Shown piece by piece: positions 1 to 8,218 of a stretch of DNA of 64,000 nucleotides. The stretch covers positions 1,488,001 to 1,552,000 of the forward strand of contig CAWBYD010000003.1 in assembly GCA_963792915.1 (NCBI GenBank), read 5' to 3'. The notes under the pieces are model-generated. The model searched no databases. It had not been told where the DNA came from and worked only from the letters and a program-made list of their open reading frames with translations. Source of the DNA: Solirubrobacter sp963792915. Its GTDB lineage: Bacteria > Actinomycetota > Thermoleophilia > Solirubrobacterales > Solirubrobacteraceae. The position numbers and the translations under genes were made by a program. Positions within the stretch are counted from its first letter, which is position 1. The number at the start of each line of letters is the position of its first letter.

Positions 1-2084
1 TGCTCGGGCTCCTCGACGCCCTCGGCGACCGCGGTCAGCTCGAGCGCCTCGGCGAGCTGCAGGATCGCGGTCACGATCGCCGACGAGCGCGGCTCGTACG
101 GCACGTCGCGCAGGAACGAGCGGTCGATCTTGAGCTCGTGCACCGGCAGGTCGCGCAGCCGGCTGAGCGACGAGAAGTCGGCGCCGAAGTCGTCGATCGC
201 GATCCGGACGCCGGCCGCCGCGAGCTTCTCGAGCAGCGGCACGGTGCGCTCGGGGTCGGCCATCGCGACCGATTCGGTGATCTCGGCGACGAACTGGCTC
301 GGGTCGGCGTCGCGCAGGCGGTCCAGCAGCCGCTCGGCGAACCCGGGCGCGTTGAGCTGGCGCGGCGCGACGTTGAAGGCGATCTCGGGGCGCAGCCCGA
401 GCAGCGCCCACTCCTGCGCCTGCTCGACCGCGGTGTCGACGACCCAGTCGCCGATCGCCTCGATCAGCCCGCTGCCCTCGGCGGCGGGGATGAACTCGCC
501 CGGCGGCACGAGGCCGACGTCAGGGTCGCGCCAGCGCAGCAGCGCCTCGACCGCGACGGGGGCGCCGCTCGCGACGGCGTAGACCGGCTGGTAGTGCAGC
601 TCGAATTCGTCGCGGGCGAGCGCGCGGCGCAGGCGCGCGGTCAGCGTCAGCTGCGCGGTCGGGTCGGTCTGCTCGGCGGCGTTGAAGCGGAACGTGCCGC
701 GACCGTCGCGCTTGGCCTGATAGAGCGCGCCGTCGGCATGCTTGAGCAGGCCCTCGCGATCGGGGGCGTCGTCGGGGAAGACCGCGACGCCGATGCTCGC
801 CGCGACCTCGAACTCGTGGCCCTCGAGTGCGAACGGGGTCTCGAGCGCGGCCAGCAGGTCGGCCGCGACGGTCCCGGCCTGCTCGCACGCGTCGCCGTCC
901 AGATCGGCGAGCAGCAGCATGAACTCGTCGCCGCCGTGGCGTGCCAGCACGTCCTCGGCGCGGACCCGCGCCGCCAGCCGTTCGGCGACCTGGCGCAGCA
1001 GCTCGTCGCCCGCCGCGTGCCCGAGCGTGTCGTTGACCATCTTGAAGTGGTCCAGATCGATGTAGAGCAGTGCGACGGCGCGCTCCTGGCGGCGCGCGCG
1101 AGCCAGCGCGTGGACGAGGTGCTCGTCGAGCTTGGCGCGGTTGGCCAGGCTGGTCAGCGGGTCGTGGTAGGCCATGTGCGCGACGCGCTCCTGTGCCAGC
1201 AGCCGTTCCGTCACGTCCTCGCCCACGATCAGCATCGAGTCGTCGACGAGGCGATGGTGCCAGCTGATCCGGCGGCGCTCGCCGGCGGACGTGACGACGT
1301 CGCACTCGAAGCCGCCGCCGCCGTCGGCCGTGCCGCCGATGACGGCCTCGAACGCGCTGCGCAGCCCGGCCGCCTCGCCGGCCGGCACGGCGAACGTGAA
1401 CCAGTCGCGACCGGTGATCTCGTCCTCGGCATACTCGAGCACCGCGCATGCCTTGGCGTTGATCTTCTCGATCGTCCCGCCGGGCGCGAGCACGACGATC
1501 ATCGTCCCGGCGACGTCCAGGTAGCGCTGGGCGCGGCGGTGCTCGGCATCCACCTCGGCGCGCCAGCGCGCGCGCCCCGCGGCCTGTCCGATGCCCATGG
1601 CCGCGGCGGAACCCAGCACGAACATCATGAAGCTCACATCACCAGGCGACTGCCCTGAGATGGCGCCGGCGGTGCCCGCGGCGAGCAGCACCATCACGCC
1701 GACGGCGGCGGTCCCGCGGACCGGATAGGAGATCGCGGCGAAGACCAGCGGCAGGATGAACGCCACGAAGAGCGGCGAGCGCGGGCTGCCCTCGAACACG
1801 ACCCCGAGCCCGATCGTGGCGGCGATCGAGGCCGACCAGGCGAGGAAGAACGTCTCGCGCCTGCTCGAGGCGACGATGCGCCGGCGCGGCAGCGCGAACA
1901 GGCAGCAGTTCAGCGCCGACCACACGACGCTGAGGATGGCGAGCCCCTCGCGGTGCTTGCTGCCCGGGGTCAGCGCGAGGTAGACCAGCACCGCGGCGCC
2001 CGTCAGCACCGCGAGCACGCCGCCGATCACGACGTCGCGCGCGCGGTAGTCGATCTCGTCGGGATCGGTGAGAACGGCGCCCAT
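1..2084 (-). CDS. Membrane-anchored GGDEF-EAL c-di-GMP protein (partial, C-terminus beyond left edge)
   Basis: This protein would make and/or break cyclic di-GMP at the membrane. Translating the minus strand from the ATG at 2084 gives an open frame to the window edge (about 694 codons). Residues 18-165 form several hydrophobic segments (about five or six membrane helices). A PAS-like region spans about 185-300. A GGDEF domain follows with an intact GGDEF motif near residue 383 and an upstream RxxD (RAED) product-inhibition site five residues before it. The EAL domain keeps its EAL signature near residue 511 and a DDFG motif near 628, so both activities look possible. The extreme C-terminus is missing. 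The gene lies 63 bp downstream of the M23 peptidase on the same strand. Long open frames on the plus strand here are GC-rich antisense artefacts. Confidence 0.93.
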   Translation of the reverse strand, partial: MGAVLTDPDEIDYRARDVVIGGVLAVLTGAAVLVYLALTPGSKHREGLAILSVVWSALNCCLFALPRRRIVASSRRETFFLAWSASIAATIGLGVVFEGSPRSPLFVAFILPLVFAAISYPVRGTAAVGVMVLLAAGTAGAISGQSPGDVSFMMFVLGSAAAMGIGQAAGRARWRAEVDAEHRRAQRYLDVAGTMIVVLAPGGTIEKINAKACAVLEYAEDEITGRDWFTFAVPAGEAAGLRSAFEAVIGGTADGGGGFECDVVTSAGERRRISWHHRLVDDSMLIVGEDVTERLLAQERVAHMAYHDPLTSLANRAKLDEHLVHALARARRQERAVALLYIDLDHFKMVNDTLGHAAGDELLRQVAERLAARVRAEDVLARHGGDEFMLLLADLDGDACEQAGTVAADLLAALETPFALEGHEFEVAASIGVAVFPDDAPDREGLLKHADGALYQAKRDGRGTFRFNAAEQTDPTAQLTLTARLRRALARDEFELHYQPVYAVASGAPVAVEALLRWRDPDVGLVPPGEFIPAAEGSGLIEAIGDWVVDTAVEQAQEWALLGLRPEIAFNVAPRQLNAPGFAERLLDRLRDADPSQFVAEITESVAMADPERTVPLLEKLAAAGVRIAIDDFGADFSSLSRLRDLPVHELKIDRSFLRDVPYEPRSSAIVTAILQLAEALELTAVAEGVEEPE

Positions 2085-2147
2085 CTCTCAGTGTCTTCGG
2101 CATGTCGTGCCGCGGGACGTAGCGAGCGCGAAGCGCGGAGCGAGGCC

Positions 2148-2996
2148 TCACAGCCCCAGGGCCGGCGCCGGATCGGCGTTCGCGCCGCGCACCGTGACCT
2201 CGAAATGCAGATGCGGGCCGGTCGCGCGGCCCGTCGCGCCGACGCGGCCGACCAGCCCGCCCGCGGCCAGCGTCGCCCCCGGCGAGACGGCGGCGCGCGA
2301 CAGGTGCGCGTACCGCGTGTGTATGCCGTTGCCGTGGTCGAGCACGACCGTGAGGCCCCAGCCGTCGTCGAAGCCTGCGAACAGGACGCGACCCGGGGCG
2401 GCCGCCGTGACCGGCGTGCCGGTCGCGGCCGGGAAGTCCAGGCCGGCGTGGAAGCCTGGCCCGCGGGGGCCGTAGCGGTCGCCCGGGGCGACGCCGATCG
2501 GGCGCCGCAGCGCGGGCGCGCGGACCGGCGGCGCGGTCAGGGCGCGCAGCGTCGCACGGCCGGCGACGCCGTCGGCGGCGAGGCCCGCGAAGGCCTGGAA
2601 GCGCCGCAGCGCCGACGCGGTCTCGGCGCCGAAGCCGCCATCGACCGTCCCGAGCGGGAATCCGTGAATCTCGAGCGCGAACTGCAGCGCGGCCACGTCC
2701 CAGCCGACCAGCCCGTTCCGCAGCGGCCGGCTGCCGACGCCGTGGCGGCCGAGGCGCCCGAGCGCCGCCCGCGTGCGCGGACCGGCGACGCCGTCGACCG
2801 CCAGCCCGCGGCTGGCCTGCAGGCGCCGCACCGCCGCGGTCGTCGCGGGTCCGGTCAGCCCGTCGACCGCGCCGACGTATCCCGCGTGCGCGCGCAATGC
2901 CACCTGCAGCGCCGCGACGCGCTCACTGGCCGCCTGCGCGGGCGCCGCGGCGAGTACCGCGAGCGTCGCCGCCACCATCAAAGTCCGAGCCTGCAC
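2148..2996 (-). CDS. Secreted M23 peptidase with two peptidoglycan-binding domains
   Basis: A probable cell-wall endopeptidase. The N-terminus is a Sec signal peptide (hydrophobic core VAATLAVLAAAPAQA). Two PG_binding_1 repeats follow (about residues 25-80 and 90-145; each has a GxVDGxxGxxTxxALRRxQ-like pattern). The C-terminal LytM/M23 domain (about 165-282) carries the zinc motif HAGLD, a GNGIHTRYAHL segment and the final HLHFEV, so it appears catalytically complete. The start is uncertain: GTG at 2996, TTG at 2999 and ATG at 2978 all leave a usable signal peptide, and none has a clear Shine-Dalgarno sequence. It lies upstream of the GGDEF-EAL gene and diverges from the propeller protein across 75 bp. 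Confidence 0.88.
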   Translation of the reverse strand: MQARTLMVAATLAVLAAAPAQAASERVAALQVALRAHAGYVGAVDGLTGPATTAAVRRLQASRGLAVDGVAGPRTRAALGRLGRHGVGSRPLRNGLVGWDVAALQFALEIHGFPLGTVDGGFGAETASALRRFQAFAGLAADGVAGRATLRALTAPPVRAPALRRPIGVAPGDRYGPRGPGFHAGLDFPAATGTPVTAAAPGRVLFAGFDDGWGLTVVLDHGNGIHTRYAHLSRAAVSPGATLAAGGLVGRVGATGRATGPHLHFEVTVRGANADPAPALGL

Positions 2997-3071
2997 CAAC
3001 GCTGTCTGGTTCGCGCACTGACATGCGATTCCTTCCGAGGCGTTCGCGACCGCCGCGTGACGTAGCCGCCG

Positions 3072-4097
3072 GTGGCCGTGTCACCGGTACATGAAGCATT
3101 CACGCATGATCGCGACGACCGTGCCGACGCGCGGCTGTTCACGCTCAGCCCGGACCCGGCGGCGAACCCCGAAGGTGTGGCGGTCGGCGCGCGCGGCGCG
3201 TTCTTCGTCTCCGATACCGGCAGCGGCGCCATCTACACGGGCTCGCCCGGCAGCGACACCGTCACGCCGTACATCCCCGGCACGACGGGCGGCTCGGCCG
3301 CCGGCCTGAAGATCTGGCGCGACCGGCTGTACGTCGCCGGCGCGGGCAGCGGCAAGATCACCGTGTACGACCTCGCGAGCAAGCAGGCCGTCGCGACGTT
3401 CGACACCGGCAAGGGCGGCTTCCTCAACGACCTCGTCGTGACGCGCGGCGGCGACGTCTACGTCACCGACTCCCTGCGTCCGATGCTCTGGCACGTGACC
3501 GGCGCGCAGGTCAAGGCCGGCAGCGGGACGGTGCAGGGGCTCGACGTGTCATCGGCGATCAAGTTCCAGACCGGCTTCAACCTCAACGGCATCGTGGCCA
3601 AGCGCGCCGACCGGCTGGTCGTCGTGCAGTCGAACACCGGCAAGCTGTTCCGGATCGACCTCTCCCGCGACGGCGCGGCGATCGACCGCATCGACGAGGT
3701 GCAGGGCGTCTCGGTGCCCGGCGGCGACGGCCTGCTGCTCGACCGCGGCCGCCTGGTCGTCGTGCAGGGCGGCTCGCCCGCGCAGCTCGCGTTCGTCAAG
3801 CTCCACGACGGCGCCACGCGCGGCGAGGTGCGCGATACGCGCACCAGCACGCTGCTCAAGGGCCCGTCGACGATCGCGCGCGACGGACAGCTCTATCTGA
3901 TCGTCAACGCCGACTTCGCGACCTCGAGCAAGCCGTTCACGGTCGCGGGGCTCCCGCGCGAGGATCGCGGCGGCAACCAGGGCCACGACCAGGGCGACGA
4001 CCACGGCGGCCAGGGCGGCGGCGGCGACGATCACAGCGGCCACGGCAGCGGCGGCGAAGATCACGGCGGCGACGGCCACGGCGGCCACGGCGGCTGA
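3072..4097 (+). CDS. SMP-30/NHL-like beta-propeller protein with His/Asp/Gly-rich tail
   Basis: Residues 20-295 show repeated propeller blades (GVAVGARGAFFVSDTGSG, LNDLVVTRGGDVYVTDS, NGIVAKRADRLVVVQSNTG), as in SMP-30/gluconolactonase-like and NHL-type six-bladed propellers. No catalytic assignment is safe. The last 45 residues are low complexity, with seven His and eight Asp among Gly, and could bind a divalent metal. The GTG start at 3072 has no good ribosome-binding site and no signal peptide is visible; an in-frame GTG at 3078 is equally possible. The related proteins I know are usually exported, so a true upstream start or a non-classical location should be considered. A hairpin follows the stop codon. 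Confidence 0.75.
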   Translation: MAVSPVHEAFTHDRDDRADARLFTLSPDPAANPEGVAVGARGAFFVSDTGSGAIYTGSPGSDTVTPYIPGTTGGSAAGLKIWRDRLYVAGAGSGKITVYDLASKQAVATFDTGKGGFLNDLVVTRGGDVYVTDSLRPMLWHVTGAQVKAGSGTVQGLDVSSAIKFQTGFNLNGIVAKRADRLVVVQSNTGKLFRIDLSRDGAAIDRIDEVQGVSVPGGDGLLLDRGRLVVVQGGSPAQLAFVKLHDGATRGEVRDTRTSTLLKGPSTIARDGQLYLIVNADFATSSKPFTVAGLPREDRGGNQGHDQGDDHGGQGGGGDDHSGHGSGGEDHGGDGHGGHGG

Positions 4098-4114
4098 GCA
4101 CTTCCCCCGCGCGG

Positions 4115-4136
4115 CGGCCGGCCGACCCACCGGCCG
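4115..4136. terminator. GC hairpin between convergent genes
   Basis: CGGCCGG (4115-4121) pairs with CCGGCCG (4130-4136) across an 8-nt loop. It lies 17 bp after the propeller gene and 28 bp after the convergent acetyltransferase gene. There is no T-tract, so this is a plausible rather than certain bidirectional terminator. Confidence 0.45.
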
Positions 4137-4164
4137 TCACGCACCTCCGCGGCGGCCGGCGAAC

Positions 4165-4701
4165 CTACCCACCCTCCGCCGGCCGCCGCGGATCCAGCCG
4201 GTAGAGCACGTGCCGGCGCAGCGGATGGCCCGCGGGCAGGCGCGGATGCTCGAACTCGCCGGCGAAGGTCATCCCCAGGCGCTCCATCACCGCCCGCGAG
4301 CGCGCGTTGGCGACGGCGGTGAACGAGACCACGGCGTCCAGCGCGGCGTGCTCGAGGGCGGTCCGGGCCGCCTCGGTCGCGTAGCCGCGCCCCCACGCCG
4401 CGCGCGCGAGCCGCCAGCCGACCTCCACGGCGGGCGTGAAGTGCGCCTCGAAGCCGACCCGCGCGACGCCCGTGAAGCCGAGGAACGCGCCGGTCGCGCG
4501 CTCCTCAAGCGCCCACAGTCCCCAGCCCTCGCGCTCGAACGCGGCCTCGATGCGATCGACCAGCGCGTCGCTCTCTGCCGGTGACAGCGGCGCCGGGAAG
4601 TAGCGCATCACCTCCGGATCGGCGTTGAGCGCGGCGAACGGCGCACGGTCGGCCGGGCGCCAGCGGCGCAGCAGCAGGCGTGGTGAGCGAAGCCCCTCCA
4701 T
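4165..4701 (-). CDS. GNAT-family N-acetyltransferase (RimJ/RimL type)
   Basis: A 178-residue acetyltransferase of the Acetyltransf_3 type that would transfer acetyl from acetyl-CoA to an amino group of a small molecule or protein N-terminus. The N-terminal motif SPRLLLRRWRPAD and the acetyl-CoA loop region VGWRLARAAWGRGYATEAARTALEHA are characteristic, followed by the conserved VANARSRAVMERLGM helix. ATG 4701 is chosen; GTG 4707, two codons upstream, is possible. The substrate cannot be read from the sequence. The gene is separated from the upstream monooxygenase operon by two strong hairpins, so it is probably an independent transcript. Confidence 0.88.
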   Translation of the reverse strand: MEGLRSPRLLLRRWRPADRAPFAALNADPEVMRYFPAPLSPAESDALVDRIEAAFEREGWGLWALEERATGAFLGFTGVARVGFEAHFTPAVEVGWRLARAAWGRGYATEAARTALEHAALDAVVSFTAVANARSRAVMERLGMTFAGEFEHPRLPAGHPLRRHVLYRLDPRRPAEGG

Positions 4702-4708
4702 GTTCACA

Positions 4709-4738
4709 GCGGCCGCCGGACGAGCGCCCGGCGGCCGC
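4709..4738 (-). terminator. 11-bp perfect hairpin between groEL and GNAT genes
   Basis: GCGGCCGCCGG (4709-4719) pairs perfectly with CCGGCGGCCGC (4728-4738) around an 8-nt loop. It sits only 7 bp upstream of the acetyltransferase start, so it could also sequester that gene's translation start region. No U-tract follows. Confidence 0.45.
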
Positions 4739-4790
4739 GTGGACCCTAGTGGGCGTGCCCGGAAGTACGGCGCATAATCCGGCGAATGCG

Positions 4791-4809
4791 CGGCGGGCCG
4801 GGCCCGCCG
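4791..4809 (-). terminator. Hairpin downstream of the monooxygenase operon
   Basis: CGGCGGGC (4791-4798), a 3-nt loop and GCCCGCCG (4802-4809) form a perfect 8-bp stem 28 bp after the groEL stop codon. It is the likely end of the prm operon transcript, although a run of U is missing, as is common in this GC range. Confidence 0.5.
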
Positions 4810-4837
4810 GAATGCGTCGTACTGACGGACACGTCCA

Positions 4838-6487
4838 TTAGATGGGGGAGGAGGGCCGGGCGAGGCCCTCGGCGAGGTCCCCGAACCCGGGGGCGATGAT
4901 CGCGCCGGGCTGCGCGATCAGCTCCTCGGCGACGAGCGCCTCGGTCGTGAGCAGCAGCGCCGCCACCGACGCCGCGTGCTCGAGCGCCATGCGCGTGACG
5001 CGCACGGGGTCGATCACACCCTTCTCGAACAGGTCGCCGAACTCGCCGGTCAGCGCGTCGAGCCCGTGACCTTCGGGCATCGCCCGCACCTGGTCGACCG
5101 CCGCGTGCCCGTCGTAGCCGGCGTTGGAGGCGATCCAGTACAGCGGCTCGTCGAGCACCGCGCGGACGATCTCCACGCCGCGCGCGAAGTCGCCCTCGAG
5201 CTCGATCGCGTCGAGCGCCGGGGCCGCCTTCAGCAGGGCGGTGCCGCCGCCGGCCACGATGCCCTCCGAGACCGCGGCCTCGGTCGCCGCCAGCGCGCCC
5301 TCGGTGCGCCGGAAGCGCTCGGCCCGCACAGTGTCGGTCGGCGCGCCGACCTTGATCACCGCCAGCGAGGCCGACAGCCGCGCGATCCGCTCCTGGTAGA
5401 TCTCGACGTCGCGCTCGTGCACGGCGCGCGCGAGCTCGGCGCGGATCTGGTCGAGCCGCGACTTGACGTCCGCCTCGCTCCCGCCGCCCTCGATCAGGGT
5501 CGTCGAGTCGGCGTTGACGATCACGCGCCGCGCGGTGCCGAAGTGCTCGCGGCGCACGCTCGCCAGCGACAGCCCGGCCTCCTCGGCGATCACCGTGCCG
5601 CCGGTGAAGGCGGCGATGTCCCCGAGGTGCTGGATGCGGCGGTGGCCGAAGCCCGGCGCGCGCGCCGCGACGGCCTCGATCGTCCGGTGCTGGTTGTTGG
5701 CCACGAGCATCCCGAGCGCGCCGCCGGAGACGTCCTCGGCGAGGATCACCAGTGGGCGGGGCTCCTTCATCAAGGCGTCGAGCGCCGGCAGCAGGTCGTT
5801 CGGGTGCTTGAGCGGCTTGTTGGTCATCAGGATGAGCGGGTTCTCGAACACCGTCTCCATCCGCTCGGTGTCGCGCACCATGTACGGCGACACCCACCCG
5901 TTCTCGACGACCACGCCCTCGACGAAGTCGACCCGGATGCCGGGCTCGTCTGACTCCTCGATCGTGACCACGCCGTCCTCGCCGACACGGGACACGGCGT
6001 CAGCCACGACGTTGCCGATGACCGGGTCCTCCTTGGCCGCGATCGTCGCCACGTGCAGCATCTCGTCGCGCCCCTTGACGGGACGGGCGACGCGGTGCAG
6101 CTCGGCGACCAGCGCGGCGGTCGCCTCCTCGATGCCGCGGCGCAGCCCCATCGGGTTCGCGCCCTCGTCCAGCGCATGCATGCCCTCGCGCACGATCGCC
6201 TGGGCCAGCAGCGTGGCCGTCGTCGTCCCGTCACCGGTCATGTCGCTGGTCTTGTTCGCGACCTCGCGGACGAGCTGGGCGCCCATGTTGCGGTACTGGT
6301 CGGAGAGCTCGATCTCGCGCGCGATCGTCACGCCGTCGTTGGTGATCGTCGGCGGGCCCGCGAGCCGCTCGAGTACGACGTTGCGGCCCTTCGGCCCCAG
6401 CGTGACCTTGACCGCGTTCGCGAGCGCGTCGACGCCGTCCTGCAGCAGCCGGCGCGCCTCGTGGTTGAAGTACAGGCGCTTGCCCAT
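4838..6487 (-). CDS. prmG: GroEL-like chaperonin dedicated to the diiron monooxygenase
   Basis: A 549-residue chaperonin 60 homologue. The N-terminal MGKRLYFNHEARR, the ATP motif DMTGDGTTTATLLAQAIVREG and the GVVTIEESDEPGIRVDFVEG stretch are typical, but it is divergent (for example EESDEP) and lacks the Gly-Gly-Met C-terminal tail. No groES is nearby. In mycobacterial mimABCD and related propane monooxygenase clusters a GroEL-like protein (MimG/PrmG) is needed to fold the large hydroxylase; that role is inferred here from position at the operon end. ATG 6487 is preceded by AGGAGG; the open frame extends further upstream but would overlap the dehydrogenase. The gene lies 16 bp after the dehydrogenase stop. 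Confidence 0.92.
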   Translation of the reverse strand: MGKRLYFNHEARRLLQDGVDALANAVKVTLGPKGRNVVLERLAGPPTITNDGVTIAREIELSDQYRNMGAQLVREVANKTSDMTGDGTTTATLLAQAIVREGMHALDEGANPMGLRRGIEEATAALVAELHRVARPVKGRDEMLHVATIAAKEDPVIGNVVADAVSRVGEDGVVTIEESDEPGIRVDFVEGVVVENGWVSPYMVRDTERMETVFENPLILMTNKPLKHPNDLLPALDALMKEPRPLVILAEDVSGGALGMLVANNQHRTIEAVAARAPGFGHRRIQHLGDIAAFTGGTVIAEEAGLSLASVRREHFGTARRVIVNADSTTLIEGGGSEADVKSRLDQIRAELARAVHERDVEIYQERIARLSASLAVIKVGAPTDTVRAERFRRTEGALAATEAAVSEGIVAGGGTALLKAAPALDAIELEGDFARGVEIVRAVLDEPLYWIASNAGYDGHAAVDQVRAMPEGHGLDALTGEFGDLFEKGVIDPVRVTRMALEHAASVAALLLTTEALVAEELIAQPGAIIAPGFGDLAEGLARPSSPI

Positions 6488-6503
6488 GGATGTGATTGCC
6501 CTC

Positions 6504-7532
6504 CTAGGCCGGGACGAGAATGCCGCGGCCCTGCAGCCGCCCGTTGTCCAGATCGGCCATCGCGTCATTGATGGCGTCGAGCGGGTACGTCGTGGTGTGG
6601 AGCGTGACCTTGCCCTGCGCGGTCAGCGTCATCAGGTCCTGCAGATCGATGTAGGTCCCGACGAGGTTCCCGATGAACGAGATCTCGCGCGAGATGATGT
6701 CGATCGTCGGGACGTTGATGTTCTCGCCGTAGCCGATCACGTAGTAGAAGCCGCCGTCCTGGAGCATGTCGACGCCGTCTTCGATCGCGCCCTTCTCGCC
6801 GACGAAGTCGATGATCGCCTCGGCGCCCAGGCCGTCGGTGAGCTCCTTGACCGTGTCGCGCTGGGAGCCGTCGACCTGGACGGTGTGGTCCGCGCCGAGC
6901 TCCTTGGCGAGCGCGAGCGCCTTCTCGGACGGGTCGACGACGATGATCTCGGTCGGCGTGTAGGCCTTCAGGCACTGGATGCCGATGTGGCCCAGCCCGC
7001 CGGCGCCGATCACGACCGCCTTGGTCCCGGCGCCGAGCACCGGAATTGCCTTCTTGACCGCGTGGATCGCGGTCAGGCCCGCGTCGGCCAGCGCCGCGAT
7101 CGCGGCGGGCTCGAGCGACGGGTCGAGCTTGACCACCGAGCGGGCGCTGGTGTGCAGGAACTCCGCGAAGCCACCGTCGCGGCCGATCCCGGGGAACTCG
7201 CCGTTCAGGCAGTGCATGTCGTCGCCGCGCCGGCACGGCCGGCAAAGCCCGCAGCTGATGAACGGGTGGACGATCACCGTGTCGCCGACCTCGACATTGG
7301 TCACGCCGGAGCCGACCTCGTGGATCCAGCCCGCGTTCTCATGGCCGGGCACGTACGGGAGCACGACCCCCGACTTCTCGGCCCACTGGCCCTCCTGGAT
7401 GTGCAGGTCGGTGCGGCACAGGCCGGCCGCGCCGATCTTCACGATCACGTCGAGCGGTCCGAGCAGCTTGGGCTCGTCGATCTCCTCGACTTTCAACTGC
7501 TGGTGGTACTCGTGCAGGCGCGCTGCCTTCAT
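6504..7532 (-). CDS. Zinc-dependent alcohol dehydrogenase of the monooxygenase cluster
   Basis: A 342-residue medium-chain NAD-dependent alcohol dehydrogenase. Catalytic zinc ligands are C39 (AGLCRTD) and H64-E65 (PGHEN). The structural zinc site is C94, C97, C100 and C108 (CGLCRPCRRGDDMHC). The Rossmann motif is IGAGGLGHIG. Placed between the MIP18 protein and groEL, it most likely oxidises the alcohol formed by the monooxygenase (2-propanol to acetone or 1-propanol to propanal; the choice cannot be read from sequence). It starts at ATG 7532 in a 4-bp ATGA overlap with the upstream stop, so it is translationally coupled. GroEL follows after 16 bp. Confidence 0.93.
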   Translation of the reverse strand: MKAARLHEYHQQLKVEEIDEPKLLGPLDVIVKIGAAGLCRTDLHIQEGQWAEKSGVVLPYVPGHENAGWIHEVGSGVTNVEVGDTVIVHPFISCGLCRPCRRGDDMHCLNGEFPGIGRDGGFAEFLHTSARSVVKLDPSLEPAAIAALADAGLTAIHAVKKAIPVLGAGTKAVVIGAGGLGHIGIQCLKAYTPTEIIVVDPSEKALALAKELGADHTVQVDGSQRDTVKELTDGLGAEAIIDFVGEKGAIEDGVDMLQDGGFYYVIGYGENINVPTIDIISREISFIGNLVGTYIDLQDLMTLTAQGKVTLHTTTYPLDAINDAMADLDNGRLQGRGILVPA

Positions 7533-8218
7533 ACCGCGATCTCCTCCTCCTGACCGTAGCGGACCCTCAGCAGGTCCCGGCACATGTTTCCGTTGGTATC
7601 CAGGCTGAGGCTGACCAGCCGGGCGCGGCGCAGCCACATCGGCAGCTCGCTCGCCGCCAGCGGCGCGCCGTCGCCGGACACCAGCGCGGGCGCGTCAGGG
7701 TCACTGGGCAGCCCCAGCGCGGCCCGCAGCGCGACCTCGCGCACGGCGTCCCGCGAATCCGGCAGGTCGGCGACGCGCCGGGTGACGACCACCTCGGGCG
7801 AGTCGCCGCCGTCCATCAGCGCCTGGCACACGCGCGCCTGGCGGGCGAGCAGCGCCTTGCGCTGGAACAGCTCGCGCAAGGCGGACAGCTCGCCCTCGGT
7901 CTCGCCCGGGAACGCATCCCCGAACGCCTCGCCGCGGTTGACCGCGGCGTTGATCTCGTCTCCCGTGTAGTGGTCCTCGAGCGCGACCGTGACCTCGCGC
8001 ACGCCGTCGACGCGCCGCACCGCGGCAGACGCGTCGGCGGCCATCAGGAACGCGAAGTTCGGTGCGCACTGCGGCGTGGGCAGCCGCAGCCGCACCGCCA
8101 CGTCGCCCTCACCGGACACGACCAGGGAGCCGACGAAGCCGAGCGCGGTGACCGGCTCGTCGAGCTCCGGGTCGTAGACCGTCCCGAGCGCGTCGAGGAC
8201 TCGGGAGCGCAGGTTCAA
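7529..8218 (-). CDS. MIP18/DUF59-domain protein (metal-sulfur cluster assembly-like)
   Basis: A 229-residue protein. Residues 3-90 match the MIP18 (DUF59) fold: VLDALGTVYDPELDEPVTALGFV, followed by RLPTPQCAPNFAFLMAAD with the single conserved Cys of the family. The C-terminal 130 residues are not recognisable to me. MIP18 proteins assist iron-sulfur or diiron centre assembly (SufT, PaaD). In this cluster a role in metallating the diiron hydroxylase or the [2Fe-2S] reductase is a reasonable inference. The start is TTG 8218 in a TTGA overlap with the amidohydrolase stop, and the stop overlaps the dehydrogenase start, so it is coupled on both sides. Confidence 0.85.
   Translation of the reverse strand: MNLRSRVLDALGTVYDPELDEPVTALGFVGSLVVSGEGDVAVRLRLPTPQCAPNFAFLMAADASAAVRRVDGVREVTVALEDHYTGDEINAAVNRGEAFGDAFPGETEGELSALRELFQRKALLARQARVCQALMDGGDSPEVVVTRRVADLPDSRDAVREVALRAALGLPSDPDAPALVSGDGAPLAASELPMWLRRARLVSLSLDTNGNMCRDLLRVRYGQEEEIAV

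Noticed and set aside
138..1658. Long plus-strand frame (506 codons)
   Set aside because: It is Arg/Val/Gly-rich antisense to a GGDEF-EAL protein whose motifs read perfectly on minus.
6488..6568. N-terminal extension of GroEL upstream of 6487
   Set aside because: It would overlap the dehydrogenase gene, and the true start has AGGAGG and the conserved KRLYF sequence.
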